Below are positions 1 through 9,064 of a stretch of 59,706 nucleotides of DNA, one piece after another (the stretch's first letter is position 1; each line of letters starts with the position of its first letter). This stretch comes from Caulochytrium protostelioides (lineage: Eukaryota > Chytridiomycota > Caulochytriomycetes > Caulochytriales > Caulochytriaceae). The position numbers were made by a program, and so were the translations under genes. The DNA is taken from the NCBI GenBank assembly GCA_003615045.1, contig ML014230.1, forward strand, positions 1-59,706, read 5' to 3'. Below the pieces are notes generated by a model. It did no database searches and was not told where the DNA came from. It was given only the letters and a program-made list of their open reading frames with translations.

Positions 1-62
1 TTGATGTCTCGGTCACGTGGGCGCTTGGCGCTGCGGGCGTGCTTGCCGCTCTCTTCCTCTAG
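1..62 (+). CDS. 3' end of a GPI-anchored surface-protein gene (partial)
   Basis: The window opens inside a coding frame. From base 3 the codons read DVSVTWALGAAGVLAALFL and then stop at bases 60-62. A short hydrophobic segment ending directly at a stop is typical of a GPI-anchor attachment signal. The same tail, differing by a few substitutions and a 2-base indel, occurs near 57.60-57.66 kb on the minus strand, where it follows a long Thr-rich stretch. That second copy supports reading this as the end of a paralogous cell-surface protein. The 5' part lies outside the window, so the ectodomain cannot be described here. It is followed in the same orientation by a decayed Fanzor C-terminus, exactly as in the right-end copy. 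Confidence 0.5.
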   Translation, partial: DVSVTWALGAAGVLAALFL

Positions 63-174
63 AAGGCATAAGGCGACCGCGACATGTGGTGAGCTGTGAA
101 CAAACGAGTGCTCGCAAAGCACAGATCTGCGTTATATCTGCTAATGCTAATAATAATGCTAATGATAACGATAA

Positions 175-577
175 CTCCATCGCTAAGTCGCCATGGATGC
201 GATGTCCGCCTCGGAACGATGAGTTCCAGTGGTGATGGCTGATCGCGCTGCCAAACCGGGTCCGCAGGACCCGAGTGTATACCTAGACGAGATGGTCCTG
301 AATCGTCCTGAAGCCCGGTCAACGCCGGCGCAAGTGGTCCATGGGCCGGTGTTTGCTATGGTGTGATCCCACCCACAGCAAGTTTGTGAACCGCGATCTC
401 CACGCCGCGTTGAACATCCGACGCTGCCTGGCCTTACCCCTAGACCGATAGCGCTGTGCCGCAACTTGGAGCAAACCAGATTGCAGCCCGTGGTCGGCAA
501 AGTCATCCGATACTGAACCGAATGCGCGTCTGCTTCGGGGGGGGCCCCTAGGGGGCACCATCGAAGATTGGTGTGCG
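175..577 (+). mobile_element. Fanzor (TnpB-like) C-terminal relic, copy a
   Basis: From about base 309 one frame reads LKPGQRRR, then LLWCDPTHSKFVNRDLHAAL, then NIRRCLALPLDR and a stop. The core (zinc-ribbon Cys, then NRDLxAALNIRR) matches the RuvC-III end of Fanzor/TnpB nucleases, in which Asp of NRD is catalytic. After that stop a shifted frame encodes the further conserved tail that ends with a GK(V/I)IR-type sequence near base 513. The copy lacks the RuvC-I and RuvC-II parts, so it cannot be active. Its 3' limit is set by comparison with the other copies, which all lose similarity after a GTGTGCG motif, here at 571-577. I infer the family from motif pattern only. Confidence 0.65.
530..577 (+). 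ncRNA. Candidate structured 3' end / omegaRNA-like hairpin of Fanzor copy a
   Basis: Just after the conserved protein tail there is a stem CTTCG (533-537) / CGAAG (562-566) enclosing a G-rich loop with the palindrome CCCCTAGGGG, then the shared terminal motif GTGTGCG. The right-end copy carries CCTCGGT / ACCGAGG at the same position, so one stem pair has changed C-G to T-A on both sides. In Fanzor/TnpB systems the guide RNA comes from this 3' part of the element; assignment here is inference. Confidence 0.35.
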
Positions 578-1474
578 CAATGGGTCCATCTATGGACGAC
601 CGCGTTAAACTCAATATGGCCCTTGGAATCTTGCGGCGCGCCTCCCCCGGTGGGGCTTGGAACGGCCGGGCGAAGCGGAGGAAAGCCCTACGCTGGCCTG
701 GCCTCTTCGATTTATTCTCCGCCATTGTCCTGTCAAAGCCGCATGACATACTCGCCCGTATGCTCGGCAGCGGACGTTAACGCCGCTTGCGGTGCGTCGC
801 CGTGCCGCGGCGTGTCAGCCGGTGCGGATGCGGCGCTCAAATGATGGGCGCAGCCATCCGATGGCTGCGCCGGGGCCCCCAGCAAGGCCGAGAAAACAGC
901 CGATCGGCCGCCGATCCTTCGGCTGATCGGAGGCGGGGTCCGGACCCTACTCCGCCTTCGAGTCCACTCGATCGCCTCCGCGCGGGAAGGGATGTATACC
1001 CCGTGCTGGCTGGCCTCGATGCGCGCGACGGAACGAGAGAAAAATAAACAAGGAGGAGGCAGGGAAAAGCGGTCGATGGCGATTCATCCATTATCGTGTA
1101 AGGCACTTGCGCCGTTCTGGCGGCATCCCCGTAGCGCGGCTATCCCGTAGACAGGTGCGATCGCCATGAGCATCGCCTTAATACAAAGAGTCGCGCACAT
1201 TGAAAACTCGCGGCCACGTGCATGTGACGCTTCTCGTGATCTACCACGATTTCCTCCTAAAACGTAGCAGCATAGCGCGACTTGGCAAGCGCATGCGAGA
1301 AGATCGTTGTCATCGTTCAGGCCGCTTGTCGCATCCGGATCCATGCCCGGTACGATCTGAGCGCAGAGTCATACGTTTGATCTGATCCGCCGCACCTGCC
1401 ATCCATCCATCTCGTACCCGGGCTTCTGGCCATTTTCAGGCATATCGAACCGATCATCGCGAAGTCGTCATACC
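578..1474. other. Intergenic, no gene recognised
   Basis: This stretch holds only short overlapping open frames with no family resemblance. Similarity to other Fanzor copies stops at 577. It presumably contains the promoter of the large gene beginning at 1475. Confidence 0.5.
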
Positions 1475-4400
1475 ATGGGACTTCTCGGCCGCGGTGCCAC
1501 CGCGGCGCCCTCGTCCTCAGCCTCCGTCATGGCCACGAGGAGTATGGCGCTCGACGGTCTCGCGACCGGCGCCGACGCTGGCGCCAACGCCATCGCCGCA
1601 TCGCCCGTGCCGGACTTCAGTGCCTGGAGTGCGCGGTCGGCCACGATGCCTCAACATCCGGCTACGAACATGGCGGATGGCACGGATGATCCCGCCGTGG
1701 GGCCTGGGCTCGGCGCGTCGTCCGCCGCCGACGCCAGCGTCAACATCTCGGGGACCGGTGTCCGGTCAGTTGTCGGCCGCGGCTTCTCGCGTCTGGTCCG
1801 CGCCGCATGGGGTTCCGAGCCCGAAACCGGCCCGGATGCCACGGTCCTGCCCGACGACATGGGGGCCGAATCCATCTTCAAAGTCAGTGACTTTCCCGAA
1901 CCAGCGACCCTTGTGCCGCGAGCGACCGACGCCTCGGCCCTGGAGAAACCGGCACCGGCGGCGAAAGCGGCACCGGTTCGGGGTCGGTCCGCGACGCCCC
2001 CGGCCGACCCGCCATTGACCGGGCCCGCGGCGGTGCCCGTGCCACTCGCCTCGAGCACGATCCAGGCTGGTTCCGTCACCACGGCTGCGACGGCTGCGAC
2101 GACCTCTCAGCGCCCCCTCGCAGCCGCGACACCACCGGCACTTGCCGTCCGGGCACCCGCGGCGTCGAAAGGCAAGGCCGCGGCTCGCGCCGCCGCGAAA
2201 GCCGCCAAGAGAAGCAAGAAGGGCGGCAAGCATGCGGCAAAGTCCGCCGAAACGACATCGGCCTCGTCTCTGCCGCCCGCGCCCACCGATGAGGAACGCG
2301 AGATGGATAACGACATACCGGCAATGCCAACGTCGGCGCAGACCGTGGCGGTTTCGGTTACAGTCGCAGCGCTCGCTCCATCTGTGTCCACGTCGCCGGT
2401 CGTTCCATTGGCGGATCCACTCGAAAAGCAGGCGATCCCCCCCACCGACACGGCCCCGGTCAGCACCGCGCCGGATGCGACGATATCGCCCAAGATCTTG
2501 CCGGCCGAAACGGTGCCGGTCGGGCGTGTGCCAACCGAGACCACGCCGGCTGAAAGGGCGCCTACGGTAGAAGCGGGGGTGGCGACGACAAGGCCGAGGG
2601 CGGCTGCCGCCCGCGTCGGCCTGGTCGTGGACACCCGCGCCATCGCCCACGGGGCCGCCATAGCTAAGGCTGAAGTCGGAGGCGTCTCGGCCGCGTCAGC
2701 GATGCGCACGCCGACGCTAGTGACGGCGATCGCCGAGACGCCCGCAACGCTGACGATCGCGGCATCTCTAGGAGCGCCGGTCCTTGCCACTGAATCGATC
2801 TGCGATGTCAGGGAGCATCCTGGGACCATGCTGAAAGCCGACTCTACGGCTACCGGCACCGCTGCTAACCCAACTGCCTCGCCGGTGGCCTCGCCGACGG
2901 CTATTGCTCAGCCACTGTCTGAACCGGCCGTGGCGGCCTCGCCCGCTCGGAGCATGGCGTCTGCCCAAAGCCTGACCGCCATGACGACTTCGATCCGGGA
3001 TCCCGGTTCAGCCCGTGAGACGCCGGTTGCCTCATCGACGGCGGCGGCTACCACCCCTGAATGCTCGCGCTATCTCAGCGCACTCACCGTTGCCGATGCC
3101 GTTGCTAATGCCGTTGCTGGTGTTGCCGCTCCGACGCCTGTGCCAGTCTCCCCCGCGGGCGCGGTCGTCGCCGTGACCGTGGCCTCGTCCGCAGTGGGAT
3201 TGAAGCGGCCGCCACCGACCGCCGCCATCTCGTCGCCGACTCCATCGCTCACAACGGCCGCGGCCCTCACGGCCGATGTGGACGCCCACCCGGTTGCGTT
3301 CCGCGGAGCCTGGGCCCCTAAGCTCCCGACCTCTGACGCGGGCGCGACGAGTCGCGGCTCGATCGACGCGACCTCCCTTCGCAGCGGCCGGGACAGTACC
3401 CATAGCGGGAGCCCTTCGGGCGGCAGTAAACTTCGCAAGGCCATGGGACTCTGGAGCTCCATGCGGCGAGCGGTGCGTCCGCCGGCGGGCGCTTCCGACG
3501 CGAGCCTCGATCTGGAACCACTCGCTGACGCATCGATGGCCGCAGGGACGGCCGCCGCCACCGTGGCCCGTCTCGTTAGCGCGCCCCGCGCCGCGACGTC
3601 GCCGCTTTCGGGTCGCACGCCGTCGCCGCCGCTGAATGCGCGGGACGGCGACGGCGACGGTGAAAGCTTGCCGGCGGCCAACGACCGGGGCCCTACGGCT
3701 GTCACCGTAATGCGGATCAGGCTGCCACCGTCCGCCTTGATGGCCGAGCTCTCGCCAACCATGACAGCGTCGCCGTCCGTGTCGGCATGCGCCCTCGCCC
3801 TGGAGCGGTCTCCCTCGCTGCTGTCGCTGGGCAGTCGCCAAAGCACGATAAGCAGCCAGGGCCGCGAGCGGCGGCGCGAAAAAAATGGTGGCCGCGGGCT
3901 GCTGCCCCAGCTCGCGGCCCACCTGGCGCGGCCGAAGCCGGTCCGATCGCGCAGTATCCCACTAGCAATGGAACAGGTCTTTGAGTCCCCATCGACATCG
4001 GAGCTCGCGGTCGCGTCGGGCGACACCTCACCCGCGACGGCGACGGCCTCGACGCCCATAGCGCCCATGTCGAGGACGACGACAATCGTGGCGTCTGCCT
4101 CGCCGACCATAGTGACCCTGCCGTCGCCGGCTTTCCTTTCGTCGTTGACGGTCGCGAACCCCGAAGCGACGAAATCGACAGATGTTACGTCGACGGACAA
4201 ACCAGTGCCAGCGCTGCCGAGCGAAGTACCGTCGACGTCGACGTCGATCGCGATGTCAATCCCAACGCCCGTCCAGATGTTCTCTTATGTCGACGGGGAC
4301 ACCATGCTGGATCATGCGATTGTTCACGTGGGCCAGCAACAGCAGCAGCGGCGGTCGGCAACATCAACATCGTCAGGGCCGCCGCCGTCTACGCCCCATG

Positions 4401-5848
4401 ACCGCCATCCCACGTCCCCGCCGCCCATCTCGCCGTCCTCCCAGAGCCCACCCACGCCCCACGCATCTCTGTTGCCGATTACGCGGCAACGATGGCCGCT
4501 TGCTTCACGGCTGCTCTCGCTTCAAATCCACGCGCCGTTGCGGTCCGAGCAGGCGTCGACCACCGCCGACACTGTCCCACCGTCCGCGGCGCCCTCGACC
4601 GCCGAAAGCATCCGTTTCGACAATATTCTCGCGCAGCAGACTCTCGGTTTCACGTTCCCCGAGAGCGCCCATGGCAGCCGTCCGACCACGCGTGGTTCGC
4701 CTCCTCTGTCGAGCGCCCATCGCCCCACGAGCGGCAGCGGCCTCATGCCAATGCGCACCGCGCGGCCCTTGCCGATCCCGCCGCCGCTGGCATTCCTCCG
4801 CTCGTCGCGGGCCGATTCGCCATCGCCAGGGGCCGCCGCTGATGAAGCTGCCGCGCCAGTCGTCGCGATCGCCTCGCCCCTCTTCGTGACCGACACCGCG
4901 CTCGCCGCCTACCCGACCAACGCGCCCGTCGAAACAGCGCGGGCGCAAGCGCTGGCCCGCGCCGCCGACGAGCTGATCGCGCTGAGCATGGCGGCGTGGA
5001 ACGAAGCCCCCGACGGCATCCAGAGCCCGCCCTCGCGGCCGGCGCCGCGACCAGATGCGCGCTATCGCGTCTACGACGCTGTTCTAGACGGCGATGACAC
5101 CAACGACGGCGACGACGCCACGGCCGCCGCCGCGGCACGGTCGGGTAGCGAGAGCCGTCGGCCGTCCACGCCGCACTTTCTGCGCAAAGTGGCCATTACC
5201 TCCAAGACCTTGTTCCGGTCGCGGTCGCGGTCGCGGTCGCGGTCGCGCGATGGCGGGTCGCGACGAACTTCGACGACATCGGCGGACCGCGAGTGCCAGA
5301 CGGACGAGCCGGCGGCTGAGCCGCTGGCGTCCTTCGCGATCCAGCCGGACACGCTCGTCGATCACTCGTTCCGAAGCACGGTTGGCATGGCGTCGTTCCA
5401 TGAGCTCGGCCAGTCGCTTCCAAACATGAATGTCCTCGACTTCGGCCACGGGGCGCCCGTGCATGACATGGCTGAGCCACGTGAGGACCCCGTAGCCCCC
5501 GCACCCGCAGCAGCACCCCCCGTGCCGGCGTCATTCTCGCCGCGGCAGGGCGGATTTGCAGTATGGTATTCGGAAGCCGATTTCCGCATCATGCCGGACC
5601 AGCAGTGCTGCGCGGCCCAAGCGCCGTCGGGCAACGACGACGTCCTTCGCATCGTCTGGCCCGACCCGGATCCCGACATCGCCGTCGGGCATGACGACCC
5701 GAGGGTTGTGGTCGATGTGGCGACGTCATTGCATCCCACGTCGCTGTCGTCCGTACCGGTGCGCGAAGGCAGCCTCCAAGATCTGTTTGAGCATATCTGC
5801 GCGCCCAACATCAACTTCGACGACCTGCTGCCCCTCAGTGCCGTCTAA
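1475..5848 (+). CDS. Large disordered Ala/Ser/Thr/Pro-rich protein of unknown function
   Basis: A 1457-residue frame begins at an ATG in good Kozak context (taccATGg) and ends with TAA. The protein is dominated by Ala, Thr, Pro, Ser and Val, with a Lys-rich basic patch near residues 230-260, poly-Gln near 955, and a run of Arg-Ser dipeptides near 1247-1257 encoded by tandem GGTCGC units. The last ~190 residues are less repetitive and include aromatic and acidic segments, so any folded part is probably there. No signal peptide or membrane segment is evident. I do not recognise a family. Composition fits a largely unstructured scaffold or surface-coat protein, but that is speculation. The uninterrupted length, the clear ATG and a polypeptide composition unlike the antisense frames support its being a real gene. 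Confidence 0.6.
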   Translation: MGLLGRGATAAPSSSASVMATRSMALDGLATGADAGANAIAASPVPDFSAWSARSATMPQHPATNMADGTDDPAVGPGLGASSAADASVNISGTGVRSVVGRGFSRLVRAAWGSEPETGPDATVLPDDMGAESIFKVSDFPEPATLVPRATDASALEKPAPAAKAAPVRGRSATPPADPPLTGPAAVPVPLASSTIQAGSVTTAATAATTSQRPLAAATPPALAVRAPAASKGKAAARAAAKAAKRSKKGGKHAAKSAETTSASSLPPAPTDEEREMDNDIPAMPTSAQTVAVSVTVAALAPSVSTSPVVPLADPLEKQAIPPTDTAPVSTAPDATISPKILPAETVPVGRVPTETTPAERAPTVEAGVATTRPRAAAARVGLVVDTRAIAHGAAIAKAEVGGVSAASAMRTPTLVTAIAETPATLTIAASLGAPVLATESICDVREHPGTMLKADSTATGTAANPTASPVASPTAIAQPLSEPAVAASPARSMASAQSLTAMTTSIRDPGSARETPVASSTAAATTPECSRYLSALTVADAVANAVAGVAAPTPVPVSPAGAVVAVTVASSAVGLKRPPPTAAISSPTPSLTTAAALTADVDAHPVAFRGAWAPKLPTSDAGATSRGSIDATSLRSGRDSTHSGSPSGGSKLRKAMGLWSSMRRAVRPPAGASDASLDLEPLADASMAAGTAAATVARLVSAPRAATSPLSGRTPSPPLNARDGDGDGESLPAANDRGPTAVTVMRIRLPPSALMAELSPTMTASPSVSACALALERSPSLLSLGSRQSTISSQGRERRREKNGGRGLLPQLAAHLARPKPVRSRSIPLAMEQVFESPSTSELAVASGDTSPATATASTPIAPMSRTTTIVASASPTIVTLPSPAFLSSLTVANPEATKSTDVTSTDKPVPALPSEVPSTSTSIAMSIPTPVQMFSYVDGDTMLDHAIVHVGQQQQQRRSATSTSSGPPPSTPHDRHPTSPPPISPSSQSPPTPHASLLPITRQRWPLASRLLSLQIHAPLRSEQASTTADTVPPSAAPSTAESIRFDNILAQQTLGFTFPESAHGSRPTTRGSPPLSSAHRPTSGSGLMPMRTARPLPIPPPLAFLRSSRADSPSPGAAADEAAAPVVAIASPLFVTDTALAAYPTNAPVETARAQALARAADELIALSMAAWNEAPDGIQSPPSRPAPRPDARYRVYDAVLDGDDTNDGDDATAAAAARSGSESRRPSTPHFLRKVAITSKTLFRSRSRSRSRSRDGGSRRTSTTSADRECQTDEPAAEPLASFAIQPDTLVDHSFRSTVGMASFHELGQSLPNMNVLDFGHGAPVHDMAEPREDPVAPAPAAAPPVPASFSPRQGGFAVWYSEADFRIMPDQQCCAAQAPSGNDDVLRIVWPDPDPDIAVGHDDPRVVVDVATSLHPTSLSSVPVREGSLQDLFEHICAPNINFDDLLPLSAV
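5217..5249. repeat. Hexanucleotide repeat (GGTCGC)n inside a coding region
   Basis: About five tandem GGTCGC units encode alternating Arg-Ser in the orphan gene. Copy-number change would add or remove RS dipeptides without a frameshift. Confidence 0.8.
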
Positions 5849-6432
5849 ACCCCTCAGCCATGGCATTCCATGCAATCACGCCTTCTTCAACTCATCCCAA
5901 TGGTCTAGAACTGGAATCAAATCATGATCGATATCCAGTCCGATAGACGTCTGGTCTGGATCCTGTTAGGCATTTCTCGGTATGGGACACCCCTGCACGG
6001 TTGACGGAGAGAGACTCGGCTGGTCTCACTGCCGCGCCACACGCCGCGGCGGGGCATCAGCCCCCTCGGGGATCGGTTTCGGGGTCGGAGGGGAAGAGGG
6101 GAGCCTAGGCTGGTGCTGCCGTCGCACAGGGGCTGGAGAAGACCCTCGGCGACCCTTCCCTGATTTCCCGGTGTACCACGCTGGAAACCGATCAACTTCA
6201 TCGCCAATCGCCGACGGCCGCACAACCGAGGTGCATGGATGCGGGCGAGCACCCTCTCTCTCTCACCGGTGAGCCAAGACTCTAGCGGTTCTGAAAAAAA
6301 AAACAGACCGCCAGCGGCCTTATTCTCGAGTTTCGTTGTGATTTGTCTGCGCCCACCGCTCCATTCCTCGTGATTGCCACGTCCTGTCATCGTCATCTCC
6401 TGCGCATCTCCAGCAGCGACGCTTTGTACGCG
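5849..6432. other. Intergenic between orphan gene and MPP6-like gene
   Basis: No gene is seen. An A-run lies at 6293-6304. The open frame in phase with the downstream gene extends back to 6343 but only from a TTG, so the ATG at 6433 is preferred. Confidence 0.5.
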
Positions 6433-7113
6433 ATGAGCAGCCTTGCCAAACCCTCGGCGCACCCGCGCCCGGCGCCCGGCGCCGACGCCAGCAAGCCGCC
6501 GAAGCAGCTGTCGGACAAGATTCGCAACATGCGGTTCATGCGCCGCGGCGCCGAGTTCGCGCGGCAGGCCGAGATGGACAAGGCCAAGGCCGAGACGGCG
6601 GCCGGTGGCGCCGGTGGCGCCGCGCAGAGCGGCATCGCGTGGGCTGCCGCGGCGGCCACGGGCCCGGGCGGCGCGGCGCTCCCGCCGTTGATCTTTGAGT
6701 CGGAGCCGTCGGCGCTTGCCTTCGCGGCCACGGACGTCTCTGGCCGCACGCGTTACGGCCGCAAAGCCGCCGGCGGCAAGGGCGGCGTCTTCTCATTCGC
6801 CGAAGGTCTGATCCACATCGAGCGCGAGAAGCGCGAGCGTGACCGCGCCGAGCGCCTCGAGGTCTCGGACGAAGCGATGGCAGCCCGCTTGCGCTCGAAT
6901 CGCCAAGACGGCCAGCAGCTCGATGCCGCCCTCGGCCGTGCCGCGGCGACTGACGTCGACGCGTCCAAGTCTCAGTCGCAGTCGCAGTCCAAGGTCAAGG
7001 CCAAGGATCCGCATCAGTCGTCCAGAGCCGAAAAGCGTCGCAAGCGCAAGGCCGAACGGGACGCAGCGCCGTCGCCGTCGCCGTCGCAGCCGCAACCCGG
7101 AACTGAAAACTGA
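6433..7113 (+). CDS. MPP6: M-phase phosphoprotein 6 / Mpp6-like nuclear exosome cofactor
   Basis: The 226-residue product resembles Mpp6/MPHOSPH6, an RNA-binding cofactor that helps recruit the Mtr4 helicase to the nuclear exosome. The N-terminal signature LSDKIRNMRFMRRG (about residues 22-35) matches the family LSxxLLxMKFMQRG motif. A central RYGRKAAGGKGGVFSF segment corresponds to the YGRxSFxGFNP region, and EVSDEAMAARL matches the conserved DVSDEEMARR stretch. The tail is basic (RAEKRRKRKAER), as expected for a nuclear RNA-binding protein. The protein is longer than the human one (~160 residues) because of an Ala/Gly-rich insert near residues 55-85 and a Ser/Gln-rich stretch near 177-190. 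The first ATG in frame is at 6433. An exoribonuclease of the DIS3 family lies further along the window, but there is no sign of linkage. Confidence 0.8.
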   Translation: MSSLAKPSAHPRPAPGADASKPPKQLSDKIRNMRFMRRGAEFARQAEMDKAKAETAAGGAGGAAQSGIAWAAAAATGPGGAALPPLIFESEPSALAFAATDVSGRTRYGRKAAGGKGGVFSFAEGLIHIEREKRERDRAERLEVSDEAMAARLRSNRQDGQQLDAALGRAAATDVDASKSQSQSQSKVKAKDPHQSSRAEKRRKRKAERDAAPSPSPSQPQPGTEN

Positions 7114-7602
7114 CATGACGGGCACGAGCCATCGATCCAGCGGTTGGTTGCGCCACGACCCCCGCTGGCTGACCGGTGACCCCCCGGCGGGGCCCATCGG
7201 GGCCGTGGGTAGCCGCCAATCTCCGACACCGTCCCGACCTCGCAGAAGAGCCAAGCCTCACGCCCTTTCTTTCGACTCCGCCCGAAGGGAGCCTCCTTCT
7301 TCATACCGATGGTCTCGCCCCCGTAGACCACTTCCGCCCCGCTCGGCGGGCTGACGCGCACGCAGGTCGGCACGACCGCCATACAGGACCTGCCGCACGA
7401 CGCCCAACACCACCTTCCTTTGTTTGGTGCTTCGGTGGTGTGATTCTCGCGAACGATACCCCCCACCCCCCGTAGACCGTCAGCCAGCTGGACCTGCTCG
7501 TGCGCTTGCACGTGCCCTTACCTTCTGCCATCGAAAGGGCCGTGACGATCGATTGGCACGTCGTCGTCGCCGACGGCGGCCGCGTGAGCACGCACAGGCA
7601 CG
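7114..7602. other. Intergenic between MPP6-like and MTQ2-like genes
   Basis: No gene or repeat family is recognised. The two flanking genes are co-directional, so this holds the terminator of one and the promoter of the other. Confidence 0.5.
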
Positions 7603-8358
7603 ATGATTCCGACACCCGATCTGGCGGCGCTCAAGCCGTTCCTGCCGGACGTCTATGATCCCGCCGAGGATACCTTCCTCCTGCTCGACGCACTCGAGGG
7701 CGACGCGGACGCTCTCCGCACCCGGCATGCGCCGTCGCCATCGCCGGCCGCAGCGGAAACGCCGACGCCCCTGAAAGCTTCGACAGCGCCGCTCGTCACG
7801 ACGCCGTTCATCGTCGAGATCGGGCCGGGCTCTGGCTGCGTGCTCGCCTTCCTCGCCGCCCTTGTCGGCTGCAACGCCGTTTATTGGGGTGTGGACATGA
7901 ACCCGAAAGCCTGCGCCGCGACGCGCGCCGTCGCCGCGGCCAACCGTGTCCGGCACAGCGACGTCGTGATGGGCGACCTGACGGCCGCCATGGCCGCGCG
8001 GCTCTGCGGGCAGGTCGACGTGCTGGTGTTTAATCCGCCGTATGTGCCGACCGACGACGAGGAGCTGGCGGCGGCGGCGCCCGCAGGCGCGGCCGACAGT
8101 GGGCCTGTGGGCATTGCGGCGGCGTGGGCGGGCGGCGTCGCCGGCCGCGTCGTCATTGACCGGCTCATGCCGCAAGTCAAGGCGCTACTCAGCCCGCGAG
8201 GCGCGTTCTACCTGGTGGTCGTCCGTGAAAACCGGCCCGACGAGTTAGCGCGGCTGGCCCGCGAGCAGTGGGGGCTCCGGCCACGGATGCTGATGGAGCG
8301 CAAGGCGGGCTACGAAGGGCTTGGCGTCATGAAGTTCGAGCATGTATCTGACGAATGA
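7603..8358 (+). CDS. MTQ2: eRF1 N5-glutamine methyltransferase catalytic subunit (Mtq2/HemK2 family)
   Basis: The 251-residue protein has the features of the HemK2/Mtq2/N6AMT1 class I methyltransferases, which with Trm112 methylate the GGQ glutamine of release factor eRF1. The family start VYDPAEDTFLLLDALE is near residues 18-33. The SAM-binding motif I VEIGPGSG lies near residues 69-76. An acidic residue in GVDMNPKA follows, and the catalytic NPPY tetrad occupies residues 144-147 within FNPPYVPT. The C-terminus RKAGYEGLGVMKF matches the family's R(K/R)AGxExLxVxRF ending. Length is close to the usual ~220 residues, with an Ala/Pro-rich insert near residue 45-65. The ATG at 7603 is directly before the conserved region. 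The gene follows the MPP6-like gene and precedes GPN2 on the same strand. Confidence 0.88.
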   Translation: MIPTPDLAALKPFLPDVYDPAEDTFLLLDALEGDADALRTRHAPSPSPAAAETPTPLKASTAPLVTTPFIVEIGPGSGCVLAFLAALVGCNAVYWGVDMNPKACAATRAVAAANRVRHSDVVMGDLTAAMAARLCGQVDVLVFNPPYVPTDDEELAAAAPAGAADSGPVGIAAAWAGGVAGRVVIDRLMPQVKALLSPRGAFYLVVVRENRPDELARLAREQWGLRPRMLMERKAGYEGLGVMKFEHVSDE

Positions 8359-9064
8359 ATCTCTAATTTATGGACGTGAAGCGCGGCTTGCGCGTCGACG
8401 GCCGACGGGCTGTAACGTGCATGGTGACGCCGCTGTCTCGAGCAGGGCGCGACTTCGCCGGTGGGCCGGTAGGGCGATACGACTCCCTGGCGGGCCGATC
8501 CTGGCCGATGCGCGCGGCTCCGTTCAGCGGCATCTTCAGCGGTTGTCTCGTCGGGGTCGGCCGGTGTGGCGCCCAGCGGGGGAAACGGCGGTGCGACGGC
8601 GGCCCCCCACCGTCCCACCTCGCTCGCGCCATCCCTTAGCCGCGGCCCCATGGCGGCGTCGATGCCTTCCGCCGCGACCGGCAAACAGCAGCGGCGGCGG
8701 CGGGGATTCGCGAGCGCTCTTGACCGCAGCTGGCCGCCGTGGACCCTTCGGGGGTTGCTTGGCCGGCGCGTGGCCGCTCCTTCCCCCGTGTCCAGCGAAG
8801 CCGTCGCCGGGCATACCGACAGAATCCGCGTGATCCATCCGGGCCTGCGGCATCAACGTGAGTCGTGTTGCCGCCGTCGATCCGCCTGCTGGACACGCTA
8901 CCGCCTCCCCCTCGATTGGCGCGGATTCGCACCTCTGCGCGGTCCCCGACATCGATCACCGTTCACGCTACACCGCTGTACCGCTACAGCTGTCGCCGTA
9001 CGCGAGTTCGTGATCAGCACTGATTCTTCATTTGGCTCAGGCGCTCCGCTCGCGGGAGGCGGCG
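8359..9064. other. Intergenic between MTQ2-like and GPN2 genes
   Basis: About 700 bases without a recognisable gene. Frames overlapping here and entering GPN2 in another phase are GC-rich shadows. Confidence 0.5.
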
